Assembly (NCBI GenBank): GCA_037447655.1
Contig: JBBHKE010001486.1
Location: 64,001 to 128,000, forward strand
Direction: 5' to 3'
Length of the DNA stretch: 64,000 bases
Source: Zygnema cylindricum
Lineage: Eukaryota; Streptophyta; Zygnematophyceae; Zygnematales; Zygnemataceae
The position numbers and the translations under genes are program-made. The notes below the pieces were generated by a model. That model saw only the letters and a program-made list of their open reading frames with translations, was not told where the DNA came from and did not search any database. Positions 11,697 to 22,964 of this stretch are shown here, piece after piece. The number at the start of each line of letters is the position of its first letter. The first letter of the stretch is position 1.

Positions 11697-12336
11697 CATA
11701 GTTCAAAAGTAGGCGTTTTTATGGTAGGCCTTTGGTAGGCGCACAAAACTTGGCACTAAACTCGCGTAGAGTAGGCATATTGTATGGGTGTGAGTTGCGG
11801 ACACTCTTGTACGATCGTACGAATATGACGTATGATCATAGTACAGCGCAAGCCATCTGACGAATTTTTTTAGCGAACTGACGCGGCGTAGGATGACATT
11901 CCGCCGGAAAAAAAACCCGGAAAAAAAAAAAAAGCGCGGACGGGCAACCTGGTTGGTCAATTTGAGGCTTTATTTAGTGTGGCCTTCAAAATTGCAGACG
12001 CTAATATGACAAATTGTCCTATCGTAAGTTGTGTTATGGGCTTTTCATGTAATCTTCTTAAGATCGCTACTTTGATCAGCGACCGTCCGATCGTCCAAAT
12101 CTGACGGTTGAAATGAAAAACACCTCAAAATTCACAGAAAAAACATTTTTTGTCCGATTTTTTTTCAAAATTTAGACATGCCGTGTAATTCTCTATCGAT
12201 CGATGTGCAACTCAACCCTCTTTAACCTTTTTTTTCATTTTTCGACCACTACAATATGGGTCTTAAGGGCATATTGTATGTTTTGCATACAATAGGCATA
12301 CTGTATGGGCCTACTTTCACCTACTTTTGAACTATG
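11697..12336. mobile_element. hAT-like non-autonomous element, family M1, copy 1
   Basis: 640 bp with inverted ends: CATAGTTCAAAAGTAGG at the left and CCTACTTTTGAACTATG at the right. The element is bordered by a perfect 8-bp direct repeat, CTATGCAC, at 11689-11696 and 12337-12344. An 8-bp duplication with ends starting CA is the hAT signature. No transposase is encoded. The interior has many GTACGATCGTACG-type palindromic words. Confidence 0.85.
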
Positions 12337-12545
12337 CTATGCACCTTAAGAGAGCTAAATTAAATATGATCGTAGGAGTTTGGACATTGGACGTACTTTC
12401 TGTTCTGTCCGTACAGAATTCAGTTCGTACAGGGCTTTTAGTTTCCTTTGTTCCCGTGTACGTTCAGATGGTGTACCATCGCGAAACTGCCTTAGTTTGC
12501 TCCGCATAGCCTATGGGATTTAAAAGGTCGCTTCTGGGGTTCTAA

Positions 12546-13058
12546 TACACTGCCAATCGTTATTACTTATTAGAGTTCATACCACTATTTCGTTCACCAC
12601 TTTTTCTGGCCAAAAATCATATATTGGCGTTAACAACGCTGTTTAAGGGAGTGACCAACTATTTGCCACGTCTCCTTGCACTAAATTAGTGTGATGCATT
12701 CTAATGTTGTATAGACACTATTAAATCCTTAACGTTAATAAAGTTTGGCAATGTAGATAATTGGCCATGTTGAGCTTTAGAAGTCATACCTTTGGGGTAC
12801 CCTATTTTGTCGCTGGTTTTGTGCATGTTCTTCCTTCCAGTGTTGGTTAACCCTTGCTTGTGTGCTAGTTTTTTTGTCTTTCACATTGTTTTCCTTTTCG
12901 TTTGCCTCCGCTCACTCAACGAGAGACTTGGGTTAATTTCAATCGCTTACCAAATTAGCATTGAAAACAGAATATTCAGCTTTAGTAATGGTCATTTGTG
13001 TACAGGTGACAAAATCCCCACACTCTAATATTGATTACACATACCGATCGACGGTGTA
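12546..13058. mobile_element. TA-flanked element, family M2, degenerate copy 2
   Basis: The left end TACACTGCCAATCGTTATTA and the right end GATCGACGGTGTA are eroded M2 ends. The interior keeps AACAACGCTGTTTAAGG and TTTGCCACGTCTC, matching the M2 core at 11427. At about 513 bp it is longer than copy 1, through extra unrelated sequence. Confidence 0.5.
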
Positions 13059-13499
13059 GTGTTGGCTATCGTATCACAATCGCTTTGATGTTTTGTTTTT
13101 TGATAGTCATTTATCACAACAGTATGCACACATGTAATGCTGCCAAACTATCTTTGATTTAGAAATATCATGATACCGTGACGCTTAACATTCATTTATT
13201 TGTGATTTATAAATTGTTTATATAGCGGTTGGCATGTTTATTACTAGTTGCCAGTGAGAAGACATGGCATACAAGGTTAGAAATTCAAGAATTGAAAAAA
13301 AATACGACAAAAACAGGAAAACCAACAAAAATAGCGAAAACAAGAAACATCCATCATACCGGCATATTTTTTCTAATTAAACAGATCTTAAAAACTGAAA
13401 AGTAGATCGTGTGTATATCATGTCACAAATAGCTATCGTATCATTAACTTTCTCTAAAGTATATTTTTATGTTAACATCAGATGTACATCATATTTCCT
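13059..13499. other. Non-coding spacer
   Basis: AT-rich, no gene or repeat that I can support. Confidence 0.4.
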
Positions 13500-13740
13500 A
13501 AAATACAATGTCTGATGTTTGATGTCCAATGTTCGATGTTCCCGGTCCAATGTCCAGTGTCGAATCTCTGATGTCCAATGTCGGATGTCCAATGTCCAGT
13601 CTCCGACATCCTTTGTCCAAAGCCCAACGTCCAGCATCCAATGTCGAGTGACCAATGTCCCACGCCTAAAATTCAATATCCAACATCTGACGTCCAATGT
13701 CGGCAGTGTCCTCTGTACACTGTCAAATATCCAGCAATGT
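13500..13740. repeat. Degenerate ATGTCC minisatellite 3' of germin-like gene 2
   Basis: Irregular units such as GATGTCCA, AATGTCC, AATGTCGG and CAATGTCCAG run from about 13507 to 13710. The array lies about 80 bases beyond the stop codon of the second germin-like gene. It parallels the array next to gene 1, though the unit differs slightly. Confidence 0.75.
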
Positions 13741-13821
13741 CTAGCCAATCCGCGAGAAGCAATCCGTTAACATTGTGGATTCCCACTACCAACAACAACA
13801 TTGATGGCAACAATACTATCC

Positions 13822-14739
13822 TTACAACTTAAACTCTAAAGCCTTCAAGTCCGGATTTTTCAACCTCGCAACTGTGCCCCTAGAAATATTAAACGACGCC
13901 TTCAAAACCTTCACATCGATCTCCCGAACCACGCGGTTGAGCAGCACGGTGCCGGCATCCTGGCCGTCCAAACTGTGGAAGGTCTTGAGAGGAACGGTCC
14001 CGATGTTCTCGATCCAGTGCAGCAATCCACGCGGAAATATGGTGATGTCGCCCGTCTCCAGAATGTTGCGCCATACCTCGTACTTCGTATCCACGAATCC
14101 CACGCTGGCGCATCCCTCCATCACAAATACCGTCTCGGACCCCCTGCCCGAAAGGAAAAGGAAAAGGAAAAGGAAATGGTAAAGAGAAGGGAAAGGGAAA
14201 GGGTGGAAAAGGAGGCAGAAGAGACAAAAAAGGTGATGTCAGCAAGTAAGAAAATGCCGTGTGAATAGCGCGGATGGTACGGGCGTATTGCGGAAGCAAT
14301 GGACAGACTGTACGGAAAGGATGGGGAATGCAGGATGAAGGACCTTCCTGAATGGAAATGTGTACGGTATTGTGGAATATGTACGGATTTTTTTTTAAGC
14401 CAATACACTAAGAGATTTAGGGGAGTGTAAGGAGGCTTACCGAGGGTGCCAGTGGGGAGAGAGTACGGCATTAACGCCAAAATAGTAAATAGCGTTGGTA
14501 AGACCCAGTTTGTCCACTCCGGGTAAATTAACTACTGTGGATTTTGTTGTGCCGCCAGCTGGCAGCTTGCTAACGGAGGCTGAGAAGTTATGAAAGACAA
14601 AGTCAGCTGCAGTCGCGTTGACTTTTCCGAAGTCGTTTATTGGTTCAGGATCAGCTCGCACGTGCGGGGAGGCCAACAAGACGCAGGCGAGCAGGAGGGA
14701 GCTGGCGAGAGCTTGCCACGAGGCGGGGAGAGGAGACAT
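13822..14739 (-). CDS. Germin-like protein 2 (cupin, secreted)
   Basis: Two exons on the minus strand, 14739-14441 and 14143-13822, with GTAAGC and GCAG splice sites at the same phase-2 position as gene 1. The product is 206 residues. A signal peptide (hydrophobic SSLLLACVLLAS) ends near ADPEPINDFG. Cupin motif 1 HWHPRGSE and motif 2 GDITIFPRGLLHWIEN are intact, so the metal site should form. The protein has no Cys after the signal peptide. Exon 2 is almost identical to gene 1 for about 230 bases and then diverges sharply over the last 100 coding bases. With gene 1 it forms a tandem pair in the same orientation, about 4 kb apart. The enzymatic activity is unknown. Confidence 0.92.
14144..14440 (-). 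other. Intron of germin-like gene 2
   Basis: 297 bases with GT and AG ends. The acceptor is preceded on the coding strand by a TTTCC-repeat pyrimidine tract (GGAAAA repeats at 14153-14178 in plus reading). It shares scattered blocks with the intron of gene 1 but is shorter and lacks the long A runs. Confidence 0.85.
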
Positions 14740-15065
14740 GGTGGAAAGACTCCTATTCTTTTCCTGTTATTTTTTTCGTAAAAGACTTTCTTTTCAAATG
14801 TTTGAAGAGGAAGAGAGGAAACTGATTTTTTTAAGTAGTGTGTTTTGAGAGAGAGGAATGAGGCAGACGTCTTTAATTACGGCAACTGAGACTAAACAGT
14901 AAACAGTTCAACGCTAACGACAACGGGAATTTTTGGGAATACGTACTAGTACTGTTTCTAAATTGACGAAACGTTGACTAAAAGTAGCAGAGATGAGCCG
15001 TTCGATTCGCTACTTTTATTTTGAGCCGTTAAATTGTTTTACTGTCTCCATTTTACTGGTTATAC
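14740..15065. other. Upstream region of germin-like gene 2
   Basis: Non-coding. No clear TATA box is visible. It ends at the start of an M1-type element. Confidence 0.4.
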
Positions 15066-16187
15066 CATAGTTCAAAAGTAGGCGTTTTTATGGTAGGCCT
15101 TTGGTCGGCGCACAAAACTTGGCACAAAACTCGCGCAGAGTAGGCATACTGTATGTGTGTGCGTTGTGCACACTCTTGTACGAACGTACGAATCTGACGT
15201 ATGATCATACAGCGCACGCCGCCGGACGAAATTTTTCAGCGAACTGACTCGGCATAGGATGAGTTGTGTTATGGGCTTTCATGTGATCTTCTTAGATCGC
15301 TACTTGGATCAGCGACCGTCCGATCGTCCGAATCTGACGGTTCAAATAAAAAATACCTCAGAACTCACAGAAAACAAAAAATTGTCCGAATGTTTTTCAA
15401 AATTTAGACATGACGTTCAATTCTCTATCGATCGATGTGCAACTCAACCCTGTTACTATTTTTTTTCATTTTGAGACCAATACAATATGGGTCTTAAGGT
15501 CATATTGTATGTTTTACATACAATAGGCATATTGTATGGGCCTACTTTCACCTACTTTTGAACTATGATTGTAGGCCTTTTGTAGGCGCCTTTATCGTAA
15601 GTTGTGTTTATGGGCTTTTCATGTGATCTTCTTAAATCGCTACTTTGATCAGCGACCGTCCGATCGTCCAAATCTGACGATAGTCCTATCGTAAGTTGTG
15701 TTATGGGCTTTTCATGTGATCTTCTTAAAACGCTACTTTGATCAACGACCGACCGATCGTCCAAATCTGACGATAGTCCTATCGTAAGTTGTGTTATGAG
15801 CTTTTCACGTGATCTTCTTAAATCGCTACTTTGATCAGCGGCCGACCGACCGTCCAAATCTGACGATAGTCCTATCACAAGTTATGTTATGGGCTTTTTA
15901 TGTGATCTTCTTAGATCACTACTTTGATCAGCGACCGTCCAATCGCCCAAATCTGACGGCTTAAATAAAAAACACCTTAAAACTCACAAAAAAATACTTT
16001 TTTGTCCAAATGTTTTTCAAAATTTAGGCATGACGTTTAATTCTTTATCGACCAATGTGCAACTCAACCCTGTTACTATTTTTTCTCATTTCGCGACCAA
16101 TACAATATGGGTCTTAAGGTCATATTGTATGTTTTGCGAACAACAGACATATTGTATGGGCCTACTTTCACCTACTTTTGAACTATG
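15066..16187. mobile_element. hAT-like element, family M1, copy 2 (compound)
   Basis: It starts CATAGTTCAAAAGTAGGCG as copy 1 does. One M1 right end (CCTACTTTTGAACTATG) occurs at about 15551-15567 and a second at about 16171-16187. The stretch between them repeats the inner right half of the element with a tandem array, so this looks like a compound or partly duplicated element. No 8-bp target duplication is visible for either right end. No coding capacity. Confidence 0.7.
15594..15965. repeat. 93-bp tandem repeat, four units, inside M1 copy 2
   Basis: ATCGTAAGTTGTG recurs at 15594, 15688 and 15781, and as ATCACAAGTTATG at 15874. The unit contains CATGTGATCTTCTTA and GATCAGCGACCG. The last unit runs into the normal M1 interior. 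Confidence 0.85.
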
Positions 16188-17063
16188 GATGTGCTACATA
16201 TCGTAGTGGGCGTCGCTTTCGATATTGCCACAAATGTACAGTACAGTACAGTTAGGAGCATTCAATATTCTAGTGAATGAAAATATCTTTCACAATATGA
16301 AAAATACAATGGTCGCGATACTTGAAATGAAAATCGACAACTAAAAATGATCGGCAGCATGAAAAAGAGGAGAATGTTATAAACAATTAAACATACATGA
16401 AAATTTTATTTTATTTTATAAGAATGTTGTAGCTACGACAGGTCATTCTCTCTAGTCTCTACAATGAGGAGAAAGCCAAAACATACATTTTTGGTAGCAA
16501 GTTGCCTATCACAAATGTCCGCGTTTTGCCAAAAAAAAATATCATTAGGCGATTACATGAGAACAAATTTACCTTAATGTTGAAGGAAAGTTTGTAGACG
16601 ATACTTATTCAACTGACCCTTTTTTGTACTTTTACGTGACGTACCTATACAGATACAAAGAGACTTGTGTACTGGGGTGAAATTTTGTAATTTATCCTGG
16701 TCAATTTCATCCAACAAGTGAGCAAAAAATAGCCACTCGAATGGCTCTTTTCTTCTAGAAAGTTGAGGAATCTTTACGGCCGATTGAGAGAGATTTTGGT
16801 TGTTACCCCTCAAATAAAAACTTTCTTAGAAATGTCTGAAAAGCCCGAGAAATTTGTCAAATTTTGATTTTGACAACCTTTGAAAAAAAATGATATAGTA
16901 CAAATTGTAGAAAAGTTGGTGGGTGAATATCACTTCAAAAAAACTTCGGATATTTTGGAAGAAATTTAGATGGATATCAAAGGAATGGAATTATCTACCC
17001 AACGAGCCATCTATGGCTTAAATCTGAGAAAAGATGGCCTAAATATAACATTTTTAATTTTTT
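16188..17063. other. AT-rich non-coding interval
   Basis: No gene that I can support. A minus-strand ORF at 16574-16813 shows no recognisable motif. The interval ends at the 54-bp minisatellite. Confidence 0.45.
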
Positions 17064-17735
17064 AGTATATGGGTTCCATGTATACCGAGTCAGATATTTC
17101 CAAAATTATGCTAAGTACCAGAATCCGTGTACGCCGAGTAAATTTTTTCCGAAAATTAGCTAAAGTACGGAGTTTCGTGTATGCCGAGTCAAAATTTTTA
17201 GAAATTTGGCTAAGAACAAGGTTCTGTGAAATTTCAAAATTTGGCTAAGTACTAGAATCCATATACGAAATTTCCGAAATTTGGCTAAGTACTTGAATCC
17301 GTATACGCCGAGTCAGAAATTTCCAAAATTTGGCTAAGTACGGTGTCTCGTGTACTCCAAGTCAGAAATTTCTAAATTTGGCTAACTACAAAATTCCGTG
17401 TACGCTGAGTCAAAAATTTCCTAAATTTGGCTAAGTACTAGAATCCGTGTACGCCAAGTCAAAAATTTCTATAATTTGGCTAAGTACAGGGTTCCGTTTA
17501 CGCGGAGTCTAAAATTTCCGAAATTTGGCTAAGTACAAGGTTTCGTATAACTTGAGTAAAAAATTTCCGAAATTTGGCTAAGTACAAGGTTCCGTGTACG
17601 CCGAGTCAAAAAATTCTAAAATTTTGCTAAATATAGGGTTCCCTGAATTGCCGAAATTTGGATAAGTACCAAAATCCGTGTTAGAAATTTCTAAAATTTG
17701 GCTAAGTACCAGAATCCATATACGCCGAGTCATAA
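17064..17735. repeat. Minisatellite, about 54-bp unit, about 12 copies
   Basis: The phrases TTTGGCTAAGTAC, a variable AGAATCCGTGTACGCCGAGTC and AAAAATTTCCGAAA alternate throughout. Some units are shortened or lack the GTACGCCGAGTC half. The array ends next to a decayed copia gag fragment. Confidence 0.85.
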
Positions 17736-17739
17736 ATGT

Positions 17740-17935
17740 AATATGTCGAGGAAATCCTCAAATTCAAGCTCTTACTGCAAGGACAGATTAGAAGAACCAA
17801 AATGGAAGGAAACCTTACAAGCCTTTCGATGGAGGGGGAACACAAGGACAATGTGAGGAACCAAGAAAGGGTCCCCCAAAGAGAGTATGCCATTTTTGCA
17901 AGAAAACTTGAGCATTACATGGTAGATTGCACCTG
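17740..17935 (+). pseudogene. Copia gag fragment with zinc-knuckle remnant
   Basis: Around 17876-17927 the plus strand reads VCHFCKK, then a broken frame, then HYMVDC in the next frame. This is the CCHC zinc knuckle of copia gag (compare CHFCKKPGHYVADC in copia B at 23879-23920) with a stop and frameshift. The preceding bases encode basic, glycine-rich gag-like residues. No LTR is attached. Confidence 0.55.
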
Positions 17936-18307
17936 ATTGGTGGAGCTACAAATTCTAGTCAAGGAGAGAAAAAGAAGACACTTGTGGCAACACAAGTGGG
18001 TGGAGACAACCCTCCTTTCCTCTCCCTCCCCTCCCTCCCCTCCCTCCTCCCACCTCCCACCTGTATGTCACAATTGCCGTTTTTTTTTTAAAGAGAGAAA
18101 GATGACGTGGCGACTTATGATTGGCTAGCGGTTCAAAAATAACACATTACTGAATATGTCTTAGGGGCATTAGTGCGCACAAGTGAATAGTAATTTTTTG
18201 TACGACTAGGTGACAGCGTGCCGAACGGACCCCTTGTCAATAATATAATTATGTGACCTCCATTGGTACACAGAATGTCCAGCTTATATGAAGCCTCTAG
18301 GATAGTA

Positions 18308-18750
18308 TTTGCACTTTTGACTTTGGCAACGAATAAGTGACACCCTGGCTCGCAAAAAATGGGACCGACTACACCCCTGTATAGCTTGGACTCGTGTGAG
18401 TTCGCAAAAAAAAAGAATCATTGAAAGTGGTCACTTGAGCATTTAGTTATAGGTGTCCATAGACAAAGAATTTATACTTTTGACTTTCGCAACAAATAAG
18501 TGACACCTTGGCACGCAAAATACGAATCATTGAAATTGGTCACTTGAGCATTTAGTTATAGGTGTCCATAGACAAAGAATTTATACTTCTGACTTTGGCA
18601 ACGAATAAGTGATACCCTGGCACGCAAAATACTAGGACCGACTACACCGTTGTATAGCTTGGACTCACGTGAGTTCGCAAAATAAGAATCATTGAAATTG
18701 GTCACTTGAGAATTTAGTTATAGGTGTCCATAGACAACGAATTTATACAG
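18308..18750. repeat. Internal triplication in the copia E LTR
   Basis: A block of roughly 110-180 bases containing TTTGGCAACGAATAAGTGA, GGTCACTTGAGCATTTAG and TTATAGGTGTCCATAGACAA occurs three times, the middle copy shortened. This accounts for the extra length of this LTR compared with about 1 kb in related elements. Confidence 0.75.
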
Positions 18751-19439
18751 ATGGCCTCTAGGAGAGAGGGCTTTCAAAAAAGTATAAGTTCTAAGAACCT
18801 ACTCATAGCCCCTGTAGACCAATCAAATTATCATACACTACATAATGTATATACAAAGTACGGTAGCTGCCGTACTTTTTGTACGGAATTATGTGGCACC
18901 ACTCTCGGTCTACCACGTGGCTAATAAGTCTTCGTCGTCGTTCTGTCCCTTTCTTCTCTAACATCCTATAAGATGGTGCCACGTGTCAGTTTTCCTGCAG
19001 TTTGGCGAAGTGCTGCCAAAAATTCTTTCCGGCATGTCAGCACTCATGCGTGCCGTCTTTTCGAAATTTGGCGTTCTATGCTGGGCGTTCGATCTTGACG
19101 GCCCGCCGAATAATCTTTATGATCGTTGAAATTTTAGGGCTCTCATTCGGTGTTGATCGTTGAATTTATATGGCCGTCATTCCGTGTTAAGCGTTTGAAA
19201 TTCTACGTCACTCCGGAATTCCAGACTCTCCGGAGTCGTCGATCACGAAAGACATTTGATTTCGTCCGTTGAAATTATATGTCATTTCGTTCACTTTGTG
19301 CAGTACATTATTTTGTGCGGTACTGTACACTTCCATGTTCATTTCGTTCCGTAAGCGGCTAAATGAAATATATCGCCGCGTCATTTTTTAACTATTTATC
19401 AAATACAATATGTACATCCATTCATCAATACATATTAGA

Positions 19440-19510
19440 TAATACGGATGACTATTTCGTATGGTTGTCATCTGGGAGGTCATAGGATCAAATCCTAGCC
19501 CTGCAACCTA
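19440..19510 (+). other. tRNA-like module in copia E LTR
   Basis: GATAATACGGATGAC is followed by AGGATCAAATCCTAG about 40 bases later. The second element fits a T-arm with a four-base stem, AGGA/TCCT type. It lies antisense to the element. The A-box match is weaker than in the other LTRs. Confidence 0.35.
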
Positions 19511-19664
19511 TCTTTTTCAGGAGCTGTGTCTTTTTCCTGTCTTCTCACCCGCCTGAGGCAGCCATGTATGCTTGCTGATTCTCAGTGACTACGACAAGTA
19601 TGAGAACTATAGAATGACCCTAGACTGACTAAAGAGATTGGTTATAAAATACCCTTTTCCAACA

Positions 19665-21764
19665 CTCCCCTTATTTTCTAGTCTATCTTTTTTTTCAGTC
19701 CACACTTCTCTCTACAAAATATCAATTTGGGAGAAGGGATCGGCTAAGTTATTATATTTGCAACCATTTCTCCATCTGGTCCATATTCAAACGAATTATT
19801 TTATTCTCAACCTTCTCTCTAACTAAGATCAAAAAAATATCCATATGCTTTGCTTTAAAGTGATGTTTAGGGTTTGCTGCAATTGCAATCGCAGCTTGAT
19901 TATCACAAAATATCTTTTGCACTTCATTCTTCATATATCCAAGTTCTTGAAAGAAAGATTTCACCCGGAGCATCCCCATAACCGGCATCACTCCAAGTGG
20001 TGATGTCAGTATTATCCCCTCCCAAATGCAACCACAGATCTCTCGTTCCTTTCAAGTATCGCATGACTTTTTTGGCCGCTTCCCAATCTTTCTTCCGAGG
20101 ATCATTCAAAATCCTACTTAATATCCCTACAGCTAGTGCCATATCAAGACGAATACAGTTCATAAAATATATCTCATTACCGACAAATTGTCTGTACGGA
20201 ATAGTTTGCATAAACTTGCTTTCTTCAGGTCCTAAGTCATTATCCAAGATCATGAATCCCTCTTCTGAGCTCCCCTCATTTCCCTTCTTTAAATCCATTG
20301 GAGTCGTACAACTATTTGCTTTATCCGTTTGAAAATTTTGAAGCATATTTCCTCTTGTTTCCTTTTGAATTAGTATTATTGTTTTCTTCTCTTTATCCAT
20401 CTCTATGTGAATTACCAAAATATACTTTGCCTCCTCCAAGTCTTTCATTTCAAATCTACTCTTTATATCCTTTTTCAATCTATTAGTTTTCTTCATTGAT
20501 TTACTCAAAACAAACAAATCATCAACATAGATGGCAATGAAAATTATACCTTCCTCATCCTCTAATAGATAGATGGAATGATCCGAACTGATTCGGATAT
20601 TCCTAAACTCGTCAAAAACTCGTCCAACTTCTTGTTCCATTGACGTGGAGCTTGCTTTAGTCCATAAAAAGACTTTAACAATTTGCACACCTTACTTTTT
20701 TCTCCAATCTCCACAATTACTTCCGGTTGTCGTATGAAGATCTCTTCTTCTAATTCTCCGTGTAAGAAAGCGGTGCACTTCCATGTATTCTCTTGCCAGT
20801 AGACTAAGTAGAATCCAAACCGAGGGAAATCTAATAACCAGAGCGAAGGTCTCTTCATAATCGATTCCCTTCTTTTGTGTGAACCCCTTTGCCACCAATC
20901 TGGCCTTGTATCACTTGATAGTGTTATCCGGATTGAGTTTCAACTTAAATACCCACTTGTATCCTATCGGTTTTTTGTCGGTAGGACAATCCAACAACTC
21001 CCATGTGTTTGCTTCCATAATGGAAGCCATCTCATCATAAATGGCTGTCATCCATCTACTACGTTCCAGACTATTAACTGCTTCTAAGTAAGTCTGGGGT
21101 TCACTCAAGTGTAACTGCTTAGTCACCACTTTGTTCACTTGTCTCTCTCGAAGTATCTTGCTGCTTCTCCTTCCGCCTTCAAACTCGGATGCTCGAATTG
21201 AGGGTAATCTTGGATTTCTCCGAACGACTTCATCTTCTCCCCTATCCGTGGAGTCCATCTCTAGACGTTCATCATCCATTTCCGAACTTTCCTTGTTTTC
21301 TTCATGGTTTAAATCAAAAGCTGTGACTCCAAGAGAGGGTCACTATCGTTCAAATTTTTCTCTTCCTCTGCAAGGTCAGGCTCAAACGGTGTTCGGTTAG
21401 AACTATCTGAATCTAACTCATTTTCGGATTAAATTATAATTCTAACTGGTTTAGTGTATTTATAGGGATGTATGGACTTTCTTTCATCCATGACTACCAA
21501 GTATCTTACTAGAATGATGTCTTCTCTTCCAAGATCATAAACTCTACATCTTTTTACATTTTTATCATACCCAAGTAGGTATCTCGGCTTCCCCCTTGCA
21601 TCTTACTCCCAGTCAGATTTTTCTGTGATTAAACTAAACACTTAACTTCCGAACACCTTTAAGTGTAAAATATTAAGTTTTCTCCCAGTCCATCTTTTAC
21701 AAGGTGTATGTCCTTTTACTGTCGAGGTAAGGAATCTATTTTTGAGATAGTTAGCACAATTTAT
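19665..21764 (-). pseudogene. Copia E pol (integrase end, RT, RNase H), decayed
   Basis: Minus-strand fragments in three frames add up to the C-terminal half of a copia polyprotein. From high to low coordinates they give the integrase end (NCANYLKNR, RWTGRK), the linker, RT (GLKQAPRQWNKKLDEF and AIYVDDLFVLS with an intact YVDD core), and RNase H (YGDAPG, KHHFKAKHMDI). Several frameshifts and stops separate the pieces. At 21764-21765 the integrase sequence ends abruptly where the copia C LTR begins, so C inserted here. The upstream half of E is not found in the window. Confidence 0.85.
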
Positions 21765-22092
21765 AGTTGAAATCAATAGATTTAGAGGGCATTTTCTTGG
21801 TCTGAATATATTAAGCAAATGCGCAGGCAATTTGCCTCTAACTTCTCTCTCTAGCCCCAATACTTGTTGTAGTCACTAAAGGTGAGAGAGAGTAGTGGAG
21901 CCATGGCTACCTTAGCTACACCGGCAAGAATGTAGAGTGACATAAGTCACTCTTAATAAAAAGGTTGAATCCGGCAAGACTCAAACCTTCAACCGGCCGA
22001 GCCTGGCGTAGCCGTCATCTCTAACTGGTCTGTCCTAGAAGTTCGTTAAACTATATGGGGTTTGATTTTTATTTAAACATTGTTAAGGAACC
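21765..22092 (+). mobile_element. Copia C 5' LTR, left part
   Basis: It aligns with the first third of the solo LTR at 49578-50576: AGTTGAAATCAATAG at the start, then the CTTGTTGTAGTCACT block and GAGCCATGGCTACC. Copia B is inserted after GAACC (22088-22092); the same five bases occur at 38085, where the rest of this LTR continues. The two parts add to 994 bases against 999 in the solo copy. A minus-strand tRNA-like module lies at 21965-22036. Confidence 0.8.
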
Positions 22093-22964
22093 TTTTGAAA
22101 AGAGGTAATTAATATTTCACTTCCCTAATTTATTTCCACTTTAAAGAGAGAAAGTGAGGATCAAAGGCACGCCATGGCTACCGCAATATATTACAAAATG
22201 ACAGATTTAGAAATAGAGGATATTTTACCAAAATGGAGCCATAGTCCAGATTTAAACCTAGGTCTGCGAACCGCTATGTAGTCGTTCGTCTTATCCACTA
22301 AAGCGTTATCGAAACGATGCACGTGAAGGGTTTGAAAGATATATAAACATTAACGCGATAGCTAATTAACACCAGACTAACGAAGAGGAACAATTCATGC
22401 ATGTACGCGAATCTGAACCGTGTAAAATATGATTTGATCAAACGGTCGGCATTATAGTCGCCACGCGAAGTGAGCTTTTGGCGGCATACGGAGATAGCGT
22501 CACGCGGTGCCACGTGGTGCCACATTGATAGATACCGAAGAAGATGGGAGGAGGAACCATGGCCCCCGATTTGATAGGTGTCGCTTTGTAGACCTTGTCG
22601 TATAATGGTTGTACAATAAGTATATCACCCATTGTACCTTCTTGTACTATATAGTGTTCCTATTGGACTATGGTTTAGTAGTAGGTAGTCGTGAGTAGGC
22701 AGACCAAGACTTAGTGATATTTAGGGACCTCTCTCTAAGAGAGCTTGTAACTATAAAGGTCATCTTTGACCAGTCATAACTTACTGCTAAGGGGAGCAAA
22801 TTCATTGATTCTTTCTGCGTTTGACTCACGAGAGTCTTGTCCTCACAGAGGTGAGGGTGGTAAGAATATTTTTGTGCCTGGGGAAAGTGGGAGGGGAAAA
22901 TATTATCCTAGAGGCTTTACATAGGCTGCTCATTCTGTGGGTCAATGAAGACCACAAAATTTCA
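22093..22964 (+). repeat. Copia B 5' LTR
   Basis: 872 bases, starting TTTTGAAAAGAGGTAATTA (the second base is changed from the TG of the 3' copy) and ending AAAATTTCA. It includes the minus-strand tRNA-like module at 22240-22315: AGTGGATAAGACG as A-box-like sequence and AGGTTTAAATCTGG as B-box-like sequence. Confidence 0.88.

Larger units (their letters stand above)
18235..19664 (-). mobile_element. Copia E 3' LTR
   Basis: It ends TTTTCCAACA directly before CTCCCCTTATTTTCTAGTC, the polypurine complement, with minus-strand pol to the right. The left edge, TGTCAATAATATAATTATGTG, is set by the TG start and by resemblance to the copia D LTR; it could be a few bases off. It contains a triplicated block (18308-18750), a conserved TCAGTGACTACGACAAGT block near 19583 and a tRNA-like module (19440-19510). 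Confidence 0.65.

Noticed and set aside
13889-14299. 136-codon minus-strand ORF overlapping germin-like exon 2
   Set aside because: Different frame from the cupin motifs and running into the intron; a shadow ORF.
15552-15878. 108-codon ORF with repeated DGRSAADQSSDLRRSREK-type units
   Set aside because: The protein repeat merely reflects the 93-bp DNA tandem repeat inside an M1 element.
15594-15965. Possible CRISPR-like array
   Set aside because: The repeats are contiguous 93-bp units without unique spacers, in a eukaryotic genome and inside a MITE.
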